The notes: generated from the sequence alone by a model not told the origin. 64,000 nucleotides of DNA from Streptomyces albiflavescens (GCF_014645835.1 NZ_BMMM01000031.1:1-64000); one strand, 5' to 3'. Numbered from the stretch's first letter, positions 17,366 through 26,465 are shown. Program-made: numbers and translations.

Positions 17366-19039
17366 TCAACTCATGCGCAATGCCAAGAAGAAGTCGAGCT
17401 TGTCCTCCAGCCGCGACAGGTCCCGACTCGTCAACTGCTCGATACGGCCCACCCGGTACCGCAGCGTGTTGACGTGCAGGTGCAGACGCGTGGCGCAGCG
17501 CGTCCACGAGCCGTCGCAGTCGAGGAACGCCTCCAGCGTGGGGATCAGCTCGGCGCGGTGGCGGCGGTCGTAGTCGCGCAGCGGGTCGAGGAGCCGTGCG
17601 GTGAAGGCGCGGCGCACGTCGTCGGGCACGAACGGCAGCAGCAGCACGTGCGACGCCAGCTCCTGGTGCCCGGCCGCGCACACCCGCCCGGTCCGCGCCG
17701 CGGCGACCCGGCGCGCGTGCCGGGCCTCCTCCAGCGCCCCGCGCAGCCCCTCCGCCGAGTGCACGGCGGCGCTGACACCGAGCGTGACCCGCCCGTCGTC
17801 GTTCAGACCGGCCGACAGCGGGTCCCGTACGGCCTCAAGGAGCGTGTCGGCGAGCAGCCCCGACTCGGAGCCGTCGTGTTCCGTCGACACCGCCGGAAGG
17901 GGGACGAGCGCGATCGCCTCGTCACCCGTGTGGGCCACGGCGATGCGGTCGGAGTGCTCGGGACCCGTCGAGAGCGGGTCGACGAGGATCTCCTCCAGGA
18001 GCGACTGGGCGACCGGACCGCCGTCGATCTCCCCACCGTCCCACTCGACGCGGGCCACGACCACCTGCCAGTGCGGGGCCGCCCCGAGCCCGGGCAGCAG
18101 CACCGGCGCGGCCACCCGCAGCCGCGCCGCGATCTCGGCGGGCGCGGCGCCCGTCTGCACCAGCTCCAGGACCTCCTGCGCGAGCCGTCGGCGCACCGTG
18201 CGCGCCGCGTCCCGCCGGTCCCGTTCCACCGCGATCAGCTGGGTGACGCCCTGGAGCAGGTCGAGCCGTTCCTCGGGCCAGTCCCCGGCGTCCGCCTCGA
18301 CGGCGAGCAGCCAGTCGGACAGCACGGTCTCGCGCACGTCCCGGGAGGCGCCCGTGGAGCGCCCGGACGGGCGAATCGGGAAGAGCGAGTACGTCGTCGT
18401 GCCGACCGTCACGCGGTGCGGTCCACGGCGTCCGGTGCGCGCCGCCGCCAGATGCTCGGCGGCCAGCTTGGCGCACACGTCGGCGGGCAGTCCGGGGCCC
18501 GAGAGCTTGGAGCCCGCGATGGGCCGCCCGGTGGGCGAGAGGACCCAGGCCCGCAGATCCAGATCGGTGCCGAGCAGGTCGAGGACCACGTCGGGACCGC
18601 CGCCGGCCGGGCCCGACGTCATCATCCGCCGGTGCCGGTCCACCACCGCGGCCAGGTCCCCGGCGCGCTCGCCCGAGACCTGCCGTACGACGTGCTCGGT
18701 GATCGTCGCGAAGGCCACCGACTCGTTCACCGCGAACAGCGGCAGCCGGTGCCGGGCACAGGCCACGACGAGGTCGTCGGGGATGTCGCCGAGCTCCGCC
18801 TCACCGGCGGCCAGTGCAGCGACCCCGGCGCTCGCGAGGATGCGTACGAAGGGCTCCGAATCGTCGGCGTCGTGCCGCCAGGCGAGGCCGGTGAGAACCA
18901 GCTCGCCGCCGGAGAGATAGCGGCTGGGGTCCTTGAGGTCCGTGGTCATCACACCGCGGACGGTGCGGTCCAGCTCGTCCTCGCCGCCGAGCAGCCGCAG
19001 GCCCAGCGCGTCGGTGTCCAGCAGTGCGCGCAGCCGCAT
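17366..19039 (-). CDS. pucR: PucR family transcriptional regulator of purine catabolism
   Basis: A 557-residue regulator. The N-terminal PucR sensor domain (about 1-130, RALLDTDALGLRLLGGEDEL) is followed by a GGDEF-like middle part and a C-terminal PucR-type HTH (LDCDGSWTRCATRLHLHVNT, then LRYRVGRIEQL). Relatives control urate and allantoin genes in Bacillus and Streptomyces. It is divergent from the xanthine dehydrogenase subunits, so it probably controls them. The ATG has only a weak ribosome site. Whether it activates or represses cannot be read from sequence. Confidence 0.85.
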   Translation of the reverse strand: MRLRALLDTDALGLRLLGGEDELDRTVRGVMTTDLKDPSRYLSGGELVLTGLAWRHDADDSEPFVRILASAGVAALAAGEAELGDIPDDLVVACARHRLPLFAVNESVAFATITEHVVRQVSGERAGDLAAVVDRHRRMMTSGPAGGGPDVVLDLLGTDLDLRAWVLSPTGRPIAGSKLSGPGLPADVCAKLAAEHLAAARTGRRGPHRVTVGTTTYSLFPIRPSGRSTGASRDVRETVLSDWLLAVEADAGDWPEERLDLLQGVTQLIAVERDRRDAARTVRRRLAQEVLELVQTGAAPAEIAARLRVAAPVLLPGLGAAPHWQVVVARVEWDGGEIDGGPVAQSLLEEILVDPLSTGPEHSDRIAVAHTGDEAIALVPLPAVSTEHDGSESGLLADTLLEAVRDPLSAGLNDDGRVTLGVSAAVHSAEGLRGALEEARHARRVAAARTGRVCAAGHQELASHVLLLPFVPDDVRRAFTARLLDPLRDYDRRHRAELIPTLEAFLDCDGSWTRCATRLHLHVNTLRYRVGRIEQLTSRDLSRLEDKLDFFLALRMS

Positions 19040-19222
19040 TCTCGTCGCCGCCGTTCTTTGTCTCGAAATCTACGATGGATCTGTGGTGAGGACCCCGTGA
19101 GCGGATTCTCGGGCTCCGGAGAGCGGCCCCAAAGGGCCCTCAGGACGGTGGTCCCTGCCCCTCCGAGGCTGTGTCCTGGGCTTTTGTGAGCTGTGCTCGC
19201 TCCGTCCCGGGCCGTGCTTGAA

Positions 19223-19256
19223 GTTTCCAGAGGGCTGAGTCTGACGTTTCCAGAGG
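19223..19256. promoter_or_regulatory. direct repeat GTTTCCAGAGG, candidate regulator site
   Basis: Two exact 11-base copies (19223-19233 and 19246-19256) spaced 23 bases, near two helical turns, lie between pucR and the xdh genes. An imperfect palindrome follows at 19264-19283, and ACTGACCCCG is repeated at 19343 and 19372. These are the candidate binding sites in the 435-base gap 19040-19474. Confidence 0.4.
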
Positions 19257-19274
19257 AAAACAAGGAGGTTACTG

Positions 19275-19343
19275 GTGACCTCCATTCATACGAATCTACA
19301 AGATGCGCGCCCTGGCCAGCCAACTCCTTCATGGTTTCGGTGA
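19275..19343 (+). CDS. candidate 22-residue leader peptide upstream of xdh genes
   Basis: A GTG-started ORF preceded by a perfect AAGGAGG at 6-base spacing. It encodes 22 residues beginning VTSIHTNLQDA and ending PSWFR before TGA. It is too short for domain assignment. Its position 131 bases ahead of the xdh operon suggests a leader peptide or upstream ORF acting on transcription or translation. The strong ribosome site is the main evidence; it could be fortuitous because AAGGAGG also forms part of the 19264-19283 palindrome. Confidence 0.35.
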   Translation: MTSIHTNLQDARPGQPTPSWFR

Positions 19344-19474
19344 CTGACCCCGGTGTTCGACGGCGCGGTGTACTGACCCCGATCCGCGTTAACAACTCAT
19401 GAACGAGCCCGGGCCGCCGCACACGATCTTTGGCTCAAACAGAACGACCCACGATACGAAGAAGAGAGCCACTC

Positions 19475-20365
19475 ATGGACTTCCTTCGCCCCGCCAGCTG
19501 GGAGGAGGCGCTCGCCGCCAAGGCTGAGCACCCCACCGCTGTGCCGATTGCGGGTGGCACCGATGTGATGGTCGAGATCAACTTCGACCACCGCCGGCCC
19601 GAGTACCTCCTTGACCTGAACCGCATCGGCGAGCTGAGCGAGTGGGAGGTCGGCGAGGAGAGCGTGCGCCTGGGCGCCTCCGTTCCGTACACCCGGATCA
19701 TGGAGAATCTGCGCGGCGAGCTTCCCGGCCTGGCCCTGGCCTCGCACACCGTGGCCTCTCCGCAGATCCGTAACCGCGGCGGCGTGGGCGGCAACCTCGG
19801 CACCGCCTCCCCGGCCGGTGACGCCCACCCCGCGCTCCTCGCGGCGGGCGCCGAGGTCGAGGTCGAGTCCGTACGCGGCTCGCGGCTGATTCCGATCGAC
19901 GAGTTCTACACCGGAGTGAAGCGCAACGCGCTCGCGGCGGACGAGCTGATCAGGGCCGTGCACATCAAGAAGGCGGACGGCCCCCAGCAGTACTCGAAGG
20001 TCGGCACCCGCAACGCGATGGTGATCGCGGTGTGCGCCTTCGGCCTGGCTCTGCACCCCGAGACCCGCACGGTCCGCACCGGCATCGGCTCGGCCGCGCC
20101 GACCCCGGTCCGTGCCAAGGCCGCCGAGGAGTTCCTGAGCGCGGCGCTCGAAGAGGGCGGCTTCTGGGACAACGGCAAGATCATCACCCCGTCGGTCGCC
20201 AAGCAGTTCGCGGACCTGTGCTCCGCCGCCTGCAATCCGATCGACGACGTCCGGGGCACCGCGAGCTACCGCCGCCACGCGGTCGGCATCATGGCCCGCC
20301 GCACCCTGACCTGGACCTGGGAGTCGTACCGCGGCACCGCCGCCAGCACGGAGGGAGTCGCGTAA
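19475..20365 (+). CDS. xdhB: xanthine dehydrogenase FAD-binding subunit
   Basis: A 296-residue subunit M (CoxM/XdhB-like), the flavin domain of the molybdenum hydroxylases. It carries the FAD motifs PIAGGTDVMVEINFD (about 24-38) and the NRGGVGGNLGTASPAGD segment near residue 105, with the conserved C-terminal half of the family. It passes electrons from the iron-sulfur subunit to NAD+. The ATG at 19475 begins directly at the conserved MDFLRPASWEEAL start. Its stop overlaps the next ATG as TAATG, indicating coupling. The pucR gene and a purine permease around it support xanthine as substrate. Confidence 0.9.
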   Translation: MDFLRPASWEEALAAKAEHPTAVPIAGGTDVMVEINFDHRRPEYLLDLNRIGELSEWEVGEESVRLGASVPYTRIMENLRGELPGLALASHTVASPQIRNRGGVGGNLGTASPAGDAHPALLAAGAEVEVESVRGSRLIPIDEFYTGVKRNALAADELIRAVHIKKADGPQQYSKVGTRNAMVIAVCAFGLALHPETRTVRTGIGSAAPTPVRAKAAEEFLSAALEEGGFWDNGKIITPSVAKQFADLCSAACNPIDDVRGTASYRRHAVGIMARRTLTWTWESYRGTAASTEGVA

Positions 20366-20967
20366 TGCGCGTCAATTTCACGGTCAACGGCCGTCAGCAG
20401 GAAGCCGACGACGTGTGGGAGGGCGAGTCCCTTCTGTACGTGCTGCGGGAGCGCCTTGGCCTGCCGGGTTCGAAGAACGCCTGTGAGCAGGGCGAGTGCG
20501 GTTCCTGCACGGTCCGCCTCGACGGTGTGCCGGTCTGTTCGTGTCTGGTCGCGGCCGGTCAGGTCGAGGGCCGCGAGGTCGTCACGGTCGAGGGTCTCGC
20601 GGACTTCGCCAAGCAGCGTGCGGAGCACGGCGGTTGCGCCACCGGCGCCTGCGGCACCCCCGGCGGGTCGGGCACGTCGCTCGACGAGGCCAAACAGTGG
20701 GCGGCGAAGGGCCACGACTCGCAGACCGGCGAGGGCGGCGAACTCTCGTCCATCCAGCAGGCGTTCATCGACGCCGGTGCCGTCCAGTGCGGCTTCTGCA
20801 CCCCGGGTCTGCTGGTCGCGGCGGACGAGATGCTGGAGCGCACCCCGAACCCGACCGACGCGGACATCCGCGAGGCGCTCTCGGGCAACCTGTGCCGCTG
20901 CACCGGCTACGAGAAGATCATGGACGCGGTCCGCCTCGCGGCCGCCCGGCAGTCTGAGGCGGTCTGA
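20365..20967 (+). CDS. xanthine dehydrogenase [2Fe-2S] subunit
   Basis: A 200-residue iron-sulfur subunit. The plant-type cluster motif is CEQGECGSC...C (about 34-58); the second cluster has CGFCTPG and CRCTGYE near residues 150-190. Family members are usually about 160 residues. Here an insert of roughly 45 residues between the two cluster domains (about 75-122) is rich in Gly, Thr and Ala and has two extra cysteines (GGCATGACGTPGG). One base overlaps the preceding gene and two bases separate it from the next. Confidence 0.9.
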   Translation: MRVNFTVNGRQQEADDVWEGESLLYVLRERLGLPGSKNACEQGECGSCTVRLDGVPVCSCLVAAGQVEGREVVTVEGLADFAKQRAEHGGCATGACGTPGGSGTSLDEAKQWAAKGHDSQTGEGGELSSIQQAFIDAGAVQCGFCTPGLLVAADEMLERTPNPTDADIREALSGNLCRCTGYEKIMDAVRLAAARQSEAV

Positions 20968-20969
20968 CG

Positions 20970-23357
20970 ATGGGTACGACTGGTACGCCCACCAACATCA
21001 CACAGGGCTCCAAGACCAAGGGCGGCATCGGCGAGTCCACGCTGCGCCCGGACGGCACCCTCAAGGTCACCGGCGAGTTCGCGTACTCGTCCGACATGTG
21101 GCACGAGGACATGCTGTGGGGCCAGATCCTTCGCTCCACCGTCGCCCACGCCGAGATCGTGTCGATCGACACCTCCGAGGCCCTCGCGCAGCCCGGCGTC
21201 TACGCCGTCATGACGTACGACGACCTGCCCACCGAGGTGAAGAACTACGGCCTGGAGATCCAGGACACCCCGGTCCTCGCGCACGGCAAGGTACGCCACC
21301 ACGGCGAGCCGGTCGCCATCGTCGCCGCCGACCATCCGGAGACCGCGCGCCGCGCCGCCGCCAAGATCAAGGTCGAGTACAAGGAACTCCCGGTCATCAC
21401 GGACGAGGCGTCCGCGACCGCCCCCGACGCGATCCTGATCCACGAGGGCCGCGACGACCACCACATCGGCCACGTCCCGCACCCGAACATCGTGCACCGC
21501 CAGCCGATCATCCGCGGCAACGTCGAAGAGGCCGCCAAGAAGGCCGACTTCATCGTCAAGGGCGAGTACACCTTCGGCATGCAGGACCAGGCCTTCCTCG
21601 GCCCCGAGTCCGGACTCGCCGTCCCGTCCGAGGACGGCGGCGTCGAGCTCTACATCGCCACCCAGTGGCTGCACTCGGACCTCAAGCAGATCGCGCCCGT
21701 GCTCGGCCTGCCCGAGGACAAGGTCCGTATGACGCTCTCCGGTGTCGGCGGTGCCTTCGGCGGCCGTGAGGACCTGTCGATGCAGATCCACGCCTGTCTG
21801 CTGGCGCTCCGCACCGGCAAGCCGGTCAAGATCGTCTACAACCGCTTCGAGTCCTTCTTCGGGCACGTCCACCGTCACCCCGCGAAGCTCTCCTACGAGC
21901 ACGGCGCGACGAAGGACGGCAAACTCACCCACCTGAAGGCCCGGATCGTCCTCGACGGTGGCGCCTACGCGTCGGCCTCCCCGGCGGTCGTCGGCAACGC
22001 CTCCTCGCTGGGCGCCGGACCGTACGTCGTCGACAACGTCGACATCGAGGCCATCGCCCTCTACACCAACAACCCGCCCTGCGGAGCCATGCGCGGCTTC
22101 GGCGCGGTCCAGGCGTGCTTCGCCTACGAGGCGCAGATGGACAAGCTCGCGGACGCGGTGGGCATGGACCGGGTCGCCTTCCGTCAGCTCAACGCGATGG
22201 AGCAGGGGACGATCATGCCGACCGGGCAGGCCGTCGACTCGCCCGCCCCGGTCGCCGAACTCCTGCGCCGCGTCAAGGCGATGCCGCTGCCGCCGGAGCA
22301 GCAGTGGCTCGCGGCCGGCGAGGCCGCCGACGTACGCCAGTTGCCGGGCGGCCTCTCCAACACCACACACGGCGAAGGCGTCGTACGTGGAGTCGGCTAC
22401 GCGGTGGGCATCAAGAACGTCGGCTTCTCCGAGGGCTTCGACGACTACTCGACCGCCAAGGTCCGCATGGAGGTCGTGGGCGGCGAGCCCGTAGCGACCG
22501 TCCACACGGCCATGGCGGAGGTCGGCCAGGGCGGCGTCACCGTCCACGCGCAGATCGCCCGCACCGAGCTGGGCGTCACCCACGTGACCATCCACCCGGC
22601 CGACACGCAGGTGGGGTCGGCGGGCTCGACCTCGGCCTCGCGTCAGACGTACGTCACCGGTGGCGCCGTCAAGAACTCCTGCGAGCTCGTCCGTGAGAAG
22701 GTCCTGGAGCTCGGCCGCCGCAAGTTCGGTACGTACCACCCCGCTTGGGCGACGGCCGAGCTGCTCCTGGAGGGCGGCAAGGTCGTCACCGACGGCGGCG
22801 AGGTCCTCGCCGACCTGGCCGATGTGCTCGAAGGCGAGGCCGTCGAGGTCGAGGCCGAGTGGAGGCACCGTCCGACGGAGCCCTTCGACCTGCGCACAGG
22901 GCAGGGCTTCGGCCACGTCCAGTACACCTTCGCCGCCCACCGCGCGGTGGTCGAGGTGGACACCGAGCTGGGCCTGGTCAAGGTCATCGAGCTGGCCTGC
23001 GCCCAGGATGTCGGCAAGGCGCTCAACCCGCTGTCCGTCATCGGTCAGATCCAGGGTGGTACCACCCAGGGCCTGGGCGTGGCGGTCATGGAGGAGATCA
23101 TCGTCGACCCCAAGACCGCGAAGGTGCGCAACCCTTCCTTCACGGACTATCTGATCCCCACCATCCTCGACACGCCGACCATCCCCGTCGACGTGCTCGA
23201 ACTCGCCGACGACCACGCCCCGTACGGGCTCCGTGGCATCGGCGAGGCCCCGACCCTCTCCTCGACTCCGGCCGTCCTCGCGGCGATCCGGAACGCGACG
23301 GGTCTGGAGCTCAACCGGACGCCGGTACGCCCCGAGCACCTCACGGGCACCGCGTAA
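20970..23357 (+). CDS. xdhA: xanthine dehydrogenase molybdopterin-binding subunit
   Basis: A 795-residue catalytic subunit holding the molybdenum cofactor. Visible family features are GVGGAFGGRED (cofactor loop), PCGAMRGFGAVQ with the substrate-binding Arg, QDVGKALNP and the C-terminal GIGEAP with the catalytic Glu. It hydroxylates hypoxanthine and xanthine to urate. Full length for the family. The ATG follows the preceding stop by 2 bases. An inverted repeat with 13-bp arms 17 bases after the stop ends the operon. Other molybdenum hydroxylases share this architecture; pucR, the permease and XdhC make xanthine the likely substrate. Confidence 0.9.
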   Translation: MGTTGTPTNITQGSKTKGGIGESTLRPDGTLKVTGEFAYSSDMWHEDMLWGQILRSTVAHAEIVSIDTSEALAQPGVYAVMTYDDLPTEVKNYGLEIQDTPVLAHGKVRHHGEPVAIVAADHPETARRAAAKIKVEYKELPVITDEASATAPDAILIHEGRDDHHIGHVPHPNIVHRQPIIRGNVEEAAKKADFIVKGEYTFGMQDQAFLGPESGLAVPSEDGGVELYIATQWLHSDLKQIAPVLGLPEDKVRMTLSGVGGAFGGREDLSMQIHACLLALRTGKPVKIVYNRFESFFGHVHRHPAKLSYEHGATKDGKLTHLKARIVLDGGAYASASPAVVGNASSLGAGPYVVDNVDIEAIALYTNNPPCGAMRGFGAVQACFAYEAQMDKLADAVGMDRVAFRQLNAMEQGTIMPTGQAVDSPAPVAELLRRVKAMPLPPEQQWLAAGEAADVRQLPGGLSNTTHGEGVVRGVGYAVGIKNVGFSEGFDDYSTAKVRMEVVGGEPVATVHTAMAEVGQGGVTVHAQIARTELGVTHVTIHPADTQVGSAGSTSASRQTYVTGGAVKNSCELVREKVLELGRRKFGTYHPAWATAELLLEGGKVVTDGGEVLADLADVLEGEAVEVEAEWRHRPTEPFDLRTGQGFGHVQYTFAAHRAVVEVDTELGLVKVIELACAQDVGKALNPLSVIGQIQGGTTQGLGVAVMEEIIVDPKTAKVRNPSFTDYLIPTILDTPTIPVDVLELADDHAPYGLRGIGEAPTLSSTPAVLAAIRNATGLELNRTPVRPEHLTGTA

Positions 23358-23374
23358 AGGCACCGGGCAGGACT

Positions 23375-23420
23375 CTCCGGGCGGCGCAGGGAACGTCACA
23401 CTTCGTCGCGCCGCCCGGAG
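23375..23420 (+). terminator. 13-bp-stem terminator after the xdh operon
   Basis: CTCCGGGCGGCGC (23375-23387) is perfectly complementary to GCGCCGCCCGGAG (23408-23420) with a 20-base loop. It separates the xdh subunits from the permease gene, whose leader fills the rest of 23358-23613. Confidence 0.7.
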
Positions 23421-23613
23421 TACTCAAGTACCGCACCGCTCGCGGAACTTGGACTCAAGTCAGTACCAGCACCAGTCCCTTTCGTTCGTCTCGGGCCGTC
23501 CCCCGGGTCGTGCGGCCGAAGCACCTTCCCAAATCCCGCGGCCACACTCGTGGTTGACCAGCCGTCAGGGCGGCTGATGCGGGTGCCCCTTTGAACCTTG
23601 GGAGTAGGCCCAC

Positions 23614-25071
23614 ATGACCCAGCAGTCACTGGAGCCGAAGACCGCCGCGGAGGACGCGGGCACGGGTAGCCGTGTCCCGGCCGGACGGTCTTGGCTCGAC
23701 CGGTACTTTCACATATCCCAGCGGGGAAGCTCGATCGCGCGTGAGGTGCGCGGTGGCGTCACCACCTTCATGGCGATGGCGTACATCCTGCTGCTCAACC
23801 CCCTCATCCTGTCCGGCAAGGACGCGGCGGGGGACACGCTCGGCCAGAAGGCCCTGATCACCGCGACCGCGTTCGCGGCGGCCTTCACCACGCTTCTCAT
23901 GGGCTTCGTCGGCAAGGTGCCGCTCGCCCTCGCCGCCGGACTCTCCGTCTCGGGTGTGCTCTCCTCCCAGGTGGCCCCGCAGATGACCTGGCCGCAGGCC
24001 ATGGGCATGTGCGTGATGTACGGCGCCGTGATCATGCTCCTGGTCGTCACCGGCCTGCGTGAGATGATCATGAACGCGATTCCGCTGGCGCTCAAGCACG
24101 CGATCACCATGGGCATCGGCCTGTTCATCGCACTGATCGGTCTGGTCAAGGCCGGCTTCGTCCACCAGGGCAAGGCGACCCCGGTCACGCTCGGCCCGAC
24201 CGGTGAACTCGCCGGCTGGCCGGTCCTGCTCTTCGCGGCGACCCTGCTGCTGATCTTCATGCTCCAGGCGCGGGGCGTTCCCGGTGCGATCCTCATCGGC
24301 ATCGTCTCCGGCACGCTCGTGGCCGTCGTCCTCAACGGACTCGGCGTCATCGACCCCAAGCAGTGGGCCAGCGGCGCTCCCGAACTGCACGGCAGCGCGG
24401 TCTCGATGCCGGACTTCTCGCTCTTCGGCCATGTCGAGTTCGGTGGCTGGGGCGAGGTCGGCGCGATGACGGTCGGCATGATCGTCTTCACCCTCGTGCT
24501 CGCCGGATTCTTCGACGCGATGGCGACGATCATCGGCGTCGGCACCGAGGCCAACCTCGCCGACGACAAGGGCCGGATGCCCGGCCTGTCCAAGGCGCTG
24601 TTCATCGACGGCGCCGGCGGAGCGGTCGGCGGCGTCGCCGGCGCGTCCGGGCAGACGGTCTTCGTCGAATCGGCGACCGGCGTCGGCGAGGGCGCCCGCA
24701 CGGGCCTCTCCGCGGTCGTCACCGGCTTGTTCTTCGCGGCCTGCCTGTTCTTCACGCCGCTGACGGCGATCGTCCCCGGCGAGGTGGCGGCAGCGGCGCT
24801 GGTCGTCATCGGCGCGATGATGATGATGAACGCCCGCCATGTGGACTGGGCCGACCGGGCCACCGCGATCCCGGTCTTCCTGACCGTGGTGATCATGCCG
24901 TTCACGTACTCCATCACCGCGGGCGTCGCGGCCGGAGTCATCAGTTACGTCGCCATCAAGATCGCCCAGGGCAAGGCCCGGGAGATCGGGGCGTTCATGT
25001 GGGGCCTGACGGCGATCTTCCTGGTCTACTTCGCCCTCAACCCCATCGAGAGCTGGATGGGCGTGCACTGA
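23614..25071 (+). CDS. NCS2-family purine permease (AzgA-like)
   Basis: A 485-residue transporter with about 12-14 hydrophobic helices. The N-terminal segment (REVRGGVTTFMAMAYILLLN) and FIDGAGGAVGGVAGASGQTV near residue 330 are hallmarks of the AzgA branch that imports adenine, guanine and hypoxanthine by proton symport. Position between the xdh subunits and XdhC suggests it supplies purines for catabolism. It has its own 5' leader after the xdh terminator, so it may have a separate promoter. The ATG at 23614 follows a GGGAGTAGG-like site. Confidence 0.88.
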   Translation: MTQQSLEPKTAAEDAGTGSRVPAGRSWLDRYFHISQRGSSIAREVRGGVTTFMAMAYILLLNPLILSGKDAAGDTLGQKALITATAFAAAFTTLLMGFVGKVPLALAAGLSVSGVLSSQVAPQMTWPQAMGMCVMYGAVIMLLVVTGLREMIMNAIPLALKHAITMGIGLFIALIGLVKAGFVHQGKATPVTLGPTGELAGWPVLLFAATLLLIFMLQARGVPGAILIGIVSGTLVAVVLNGLGVIDPKQWASGAPELHGSAVSMPDFSLFGHVEFGGWGEVGAMTVGMIVFTLVLAGFFDAMATIIGVGTEANLADDKGRMPGLSKALFIDGAGGAVGGVAGASGQTVFVESATGVGEGARTGLSAVVTGLFFAACLFFTPLTAIVPGEVAAAALVVIGAMMMMNARHVDWADRATAIPVFLTVVIMPFTYSITAGVAAGVISYVAIKIAQGKAREIGAFMWGLTAIFLVYFALNPIESWMGVH

Positions 25072-25077
25072 CGCCCA

Positions 25078-25122
25078 GGGTCCTGTCGTCGAACCGGCGC
25101 CTGCCTCGCGGCGACAGGACCC
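25078..25122 (+). terminator. inverted repeat after the purine permease
   Basis: GGGTCCTGTCG (25078-25088) and CGACAGGACCC (25112-25122) are perfect 11-bp arms around a 23-base loop, in the 95-base gap before the XdhC gene. Confidence 0.55.
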
Positions 25123-25166
25123 GCCTTCCACACAACCGCCGTTACGTCGTCCAAGGAGACCGAGAG

Positions 25167-26318
25167 ATGCTGGACATCGCCGAAGAGCTGCACCGGTGGG
25201 TCGAGCAGGGACGCGACTTCGCCGTCGCCACCGTGGTGGCCGTCGGCGGCAGCGCACCCCGCCAGCCGGGCGCCGCACTCGCCGTCGACTCCGACGGCAC
25301 AGCGATCGGCTCGGTCTCCGGCGGTTGTGTGGAGGGCGCGGTCTATGAACTGTGCCAACAGGCGCTCAAGGACGGGGAAACCGTCCTCGAGCGCTTCGGC
25401 TACAGCGACGACGACGCCTTCGCCGTAGGCCTGACCTGCGGCGGCATCATCGACATCCTGGTCACGCCGGTCCGTGCCGACGACCTCGCCCGACCGGTGC
25501 TCGCGACCGCGCTGGCCGCGGCGGCGGCCAAGGAGGCGGCGGCGGTCGCACGGATCGTGTCCGGGCCCGAGGAGTTGATGGGACGCGCCCTCGTCGTACG
25601 CCCCGACGGCTCGTACGAGGGCGGCTTCGGCGGTCACCCCGAACTGGACAGCACCGTCGTGGGCGAGGCGGCCGCCCTCCTGGACGCGGGCCGCACCGGC
25701 ACCGTGGAGATCGGAGAGCAGGGCTCTCGCTGCGGAGCACCGCTCACGGTACTGGTCGAGTCCTCGGTGCCGCCCCCGCGCATGATCGTCTTCGGTGCGA
25801 TCGACTTCGCGTCGGCACTGGTCCGCGTGGGCAAGTTCCTGAACTACCACGTGACGGTGTGCGACGCCCGCCCGGTCTTCGCCACCGCCACCCGTTTCCC
25901 CGAAGCCGACGAGATCGTCGTCGAGTGGCCCCACACGTACCTGGAGCGCACCGAGGTCGACTCCCGCACGGTGCTCTGCGTCCTGACCCACGACGCCAAG
26001 TTCGACGTACCGCTGCTCCAGCTCGCGCTGCGGCTGCCTGTCGGGTACGTCGGTGCGATGGGGTCGCGACGGACGCACCTCGACCGGAACGAGCGGTTGA
26101 GAGAAGTCGGCGTGAGCGAGCTGGAGTTGGCACGGCTCCGGTCGCCGATCGGTCTCGACCTCGGGGCGCGTACGCCCGAGGAGACGGCGCTGTCGATCGC
26201 GTCGGAGATCGTGGCCGGTCGGCGTGGGGGGAGTGGGGTTTCGCTGACGGGGGCGCACACGCCGATTCATCACGAGGGGGCGTCGGGCCCTGCGGCTCGG
26301 ATCGGGTCGGTGGCCTGA
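25167..26318 (+). CDS. xdhC: XdhC-family molybdenum cofactor maturation factor
   Basis: A 383-residue accessory protein that by family binds molybdenum cofactor, promotes its sulfuration and delivers it to xanthine dehydrogenase. The N-terminal XdhC/CoxI domain spans about 10-80 (VVAVGGSAPRQPGAALAV, GSVSGGCVEGAV). The C-terminal Rossmann-like domain spans about 205-355 (VGYVGAMGSRRTH). The name follows Rhodobacter usage, not the E. coli name for the iron-sulfur subunit. The ATG follows AAGGAGACCGAGAG. A strong terminator follows. Confidence 0.87.
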   Translation: MLDIAEELHRWVEQGRDFAVATVVAVGGSAPRQPGAALAVDSDGTAIGSVSGGCVEGAVYELCQQALKDGETVLERFGYSDDDAFAVGLTCGGIIDILVTPVRADDLARPVLATALAAAAAKEAAAVARIVSGPEELMGRALVVRPDGSYEGGFGGHPELDSTVVGEAAALLDAGRTGTVEIGEQGSRCGAPLTVLVESSVPPPRMIVFGAIDFASALVRVGKFLNYHVTVCDARPVFATATRFPEADEIVVEWPHTYLERTEVDSRTVLCVLTHDAKFDVPLLQLALRLPVGYVGAMGSRRTHLDRNERLREVGVSELELARLRSPIGLDLGARTPEETALSIASEIVAGRRGGSGVSLTGAHTPIHHEGASGPAARIGSVA

Positions 26319-26331
26319 CCGACGTACGAGG

Positions 26332-26364
26332 AAGGGGCCCGCCACGGAATGTGGCGGGCCCTTT
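26332..26364 (+). terminator. strong hairpin with T-tract after xdhC
   Basis: GGGCCCGCCAC (26335-26345) and GTGGCGGGCCC (26351-26361) form an 11-bp stem with a 5-base loop, extended by A/T and G-T pairs and followed by TTT. It closes the purine block. Confidence 0.85.
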
Positions 26365-26412
26365 CTCGTGCCTCGCGTATTGACGCGAGCATGCCCCTCG
26401 ACGACGCTCCTG

Positions 26413-26426
26413 TGGGAGCGCTCCCG
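26413..26426. promoter_or_regulatory. CebR-type operator
   Basis: TGGGAGCGCTCCCG matches the Streptomyces CebR box (TGGGAGCGCTCCCA) at 13 of 14 positions. It lies 40 bases upstream of the GH6 start and 49 bases after the xdhC terminator, so it should make the cellulase respond to cello-oligosaccharides. Confidence 0.75.
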
Positions 26427-26465
26427 CAAGTCCCCCGTGACCGTTGCGAACAGGAGTGAACCCGG

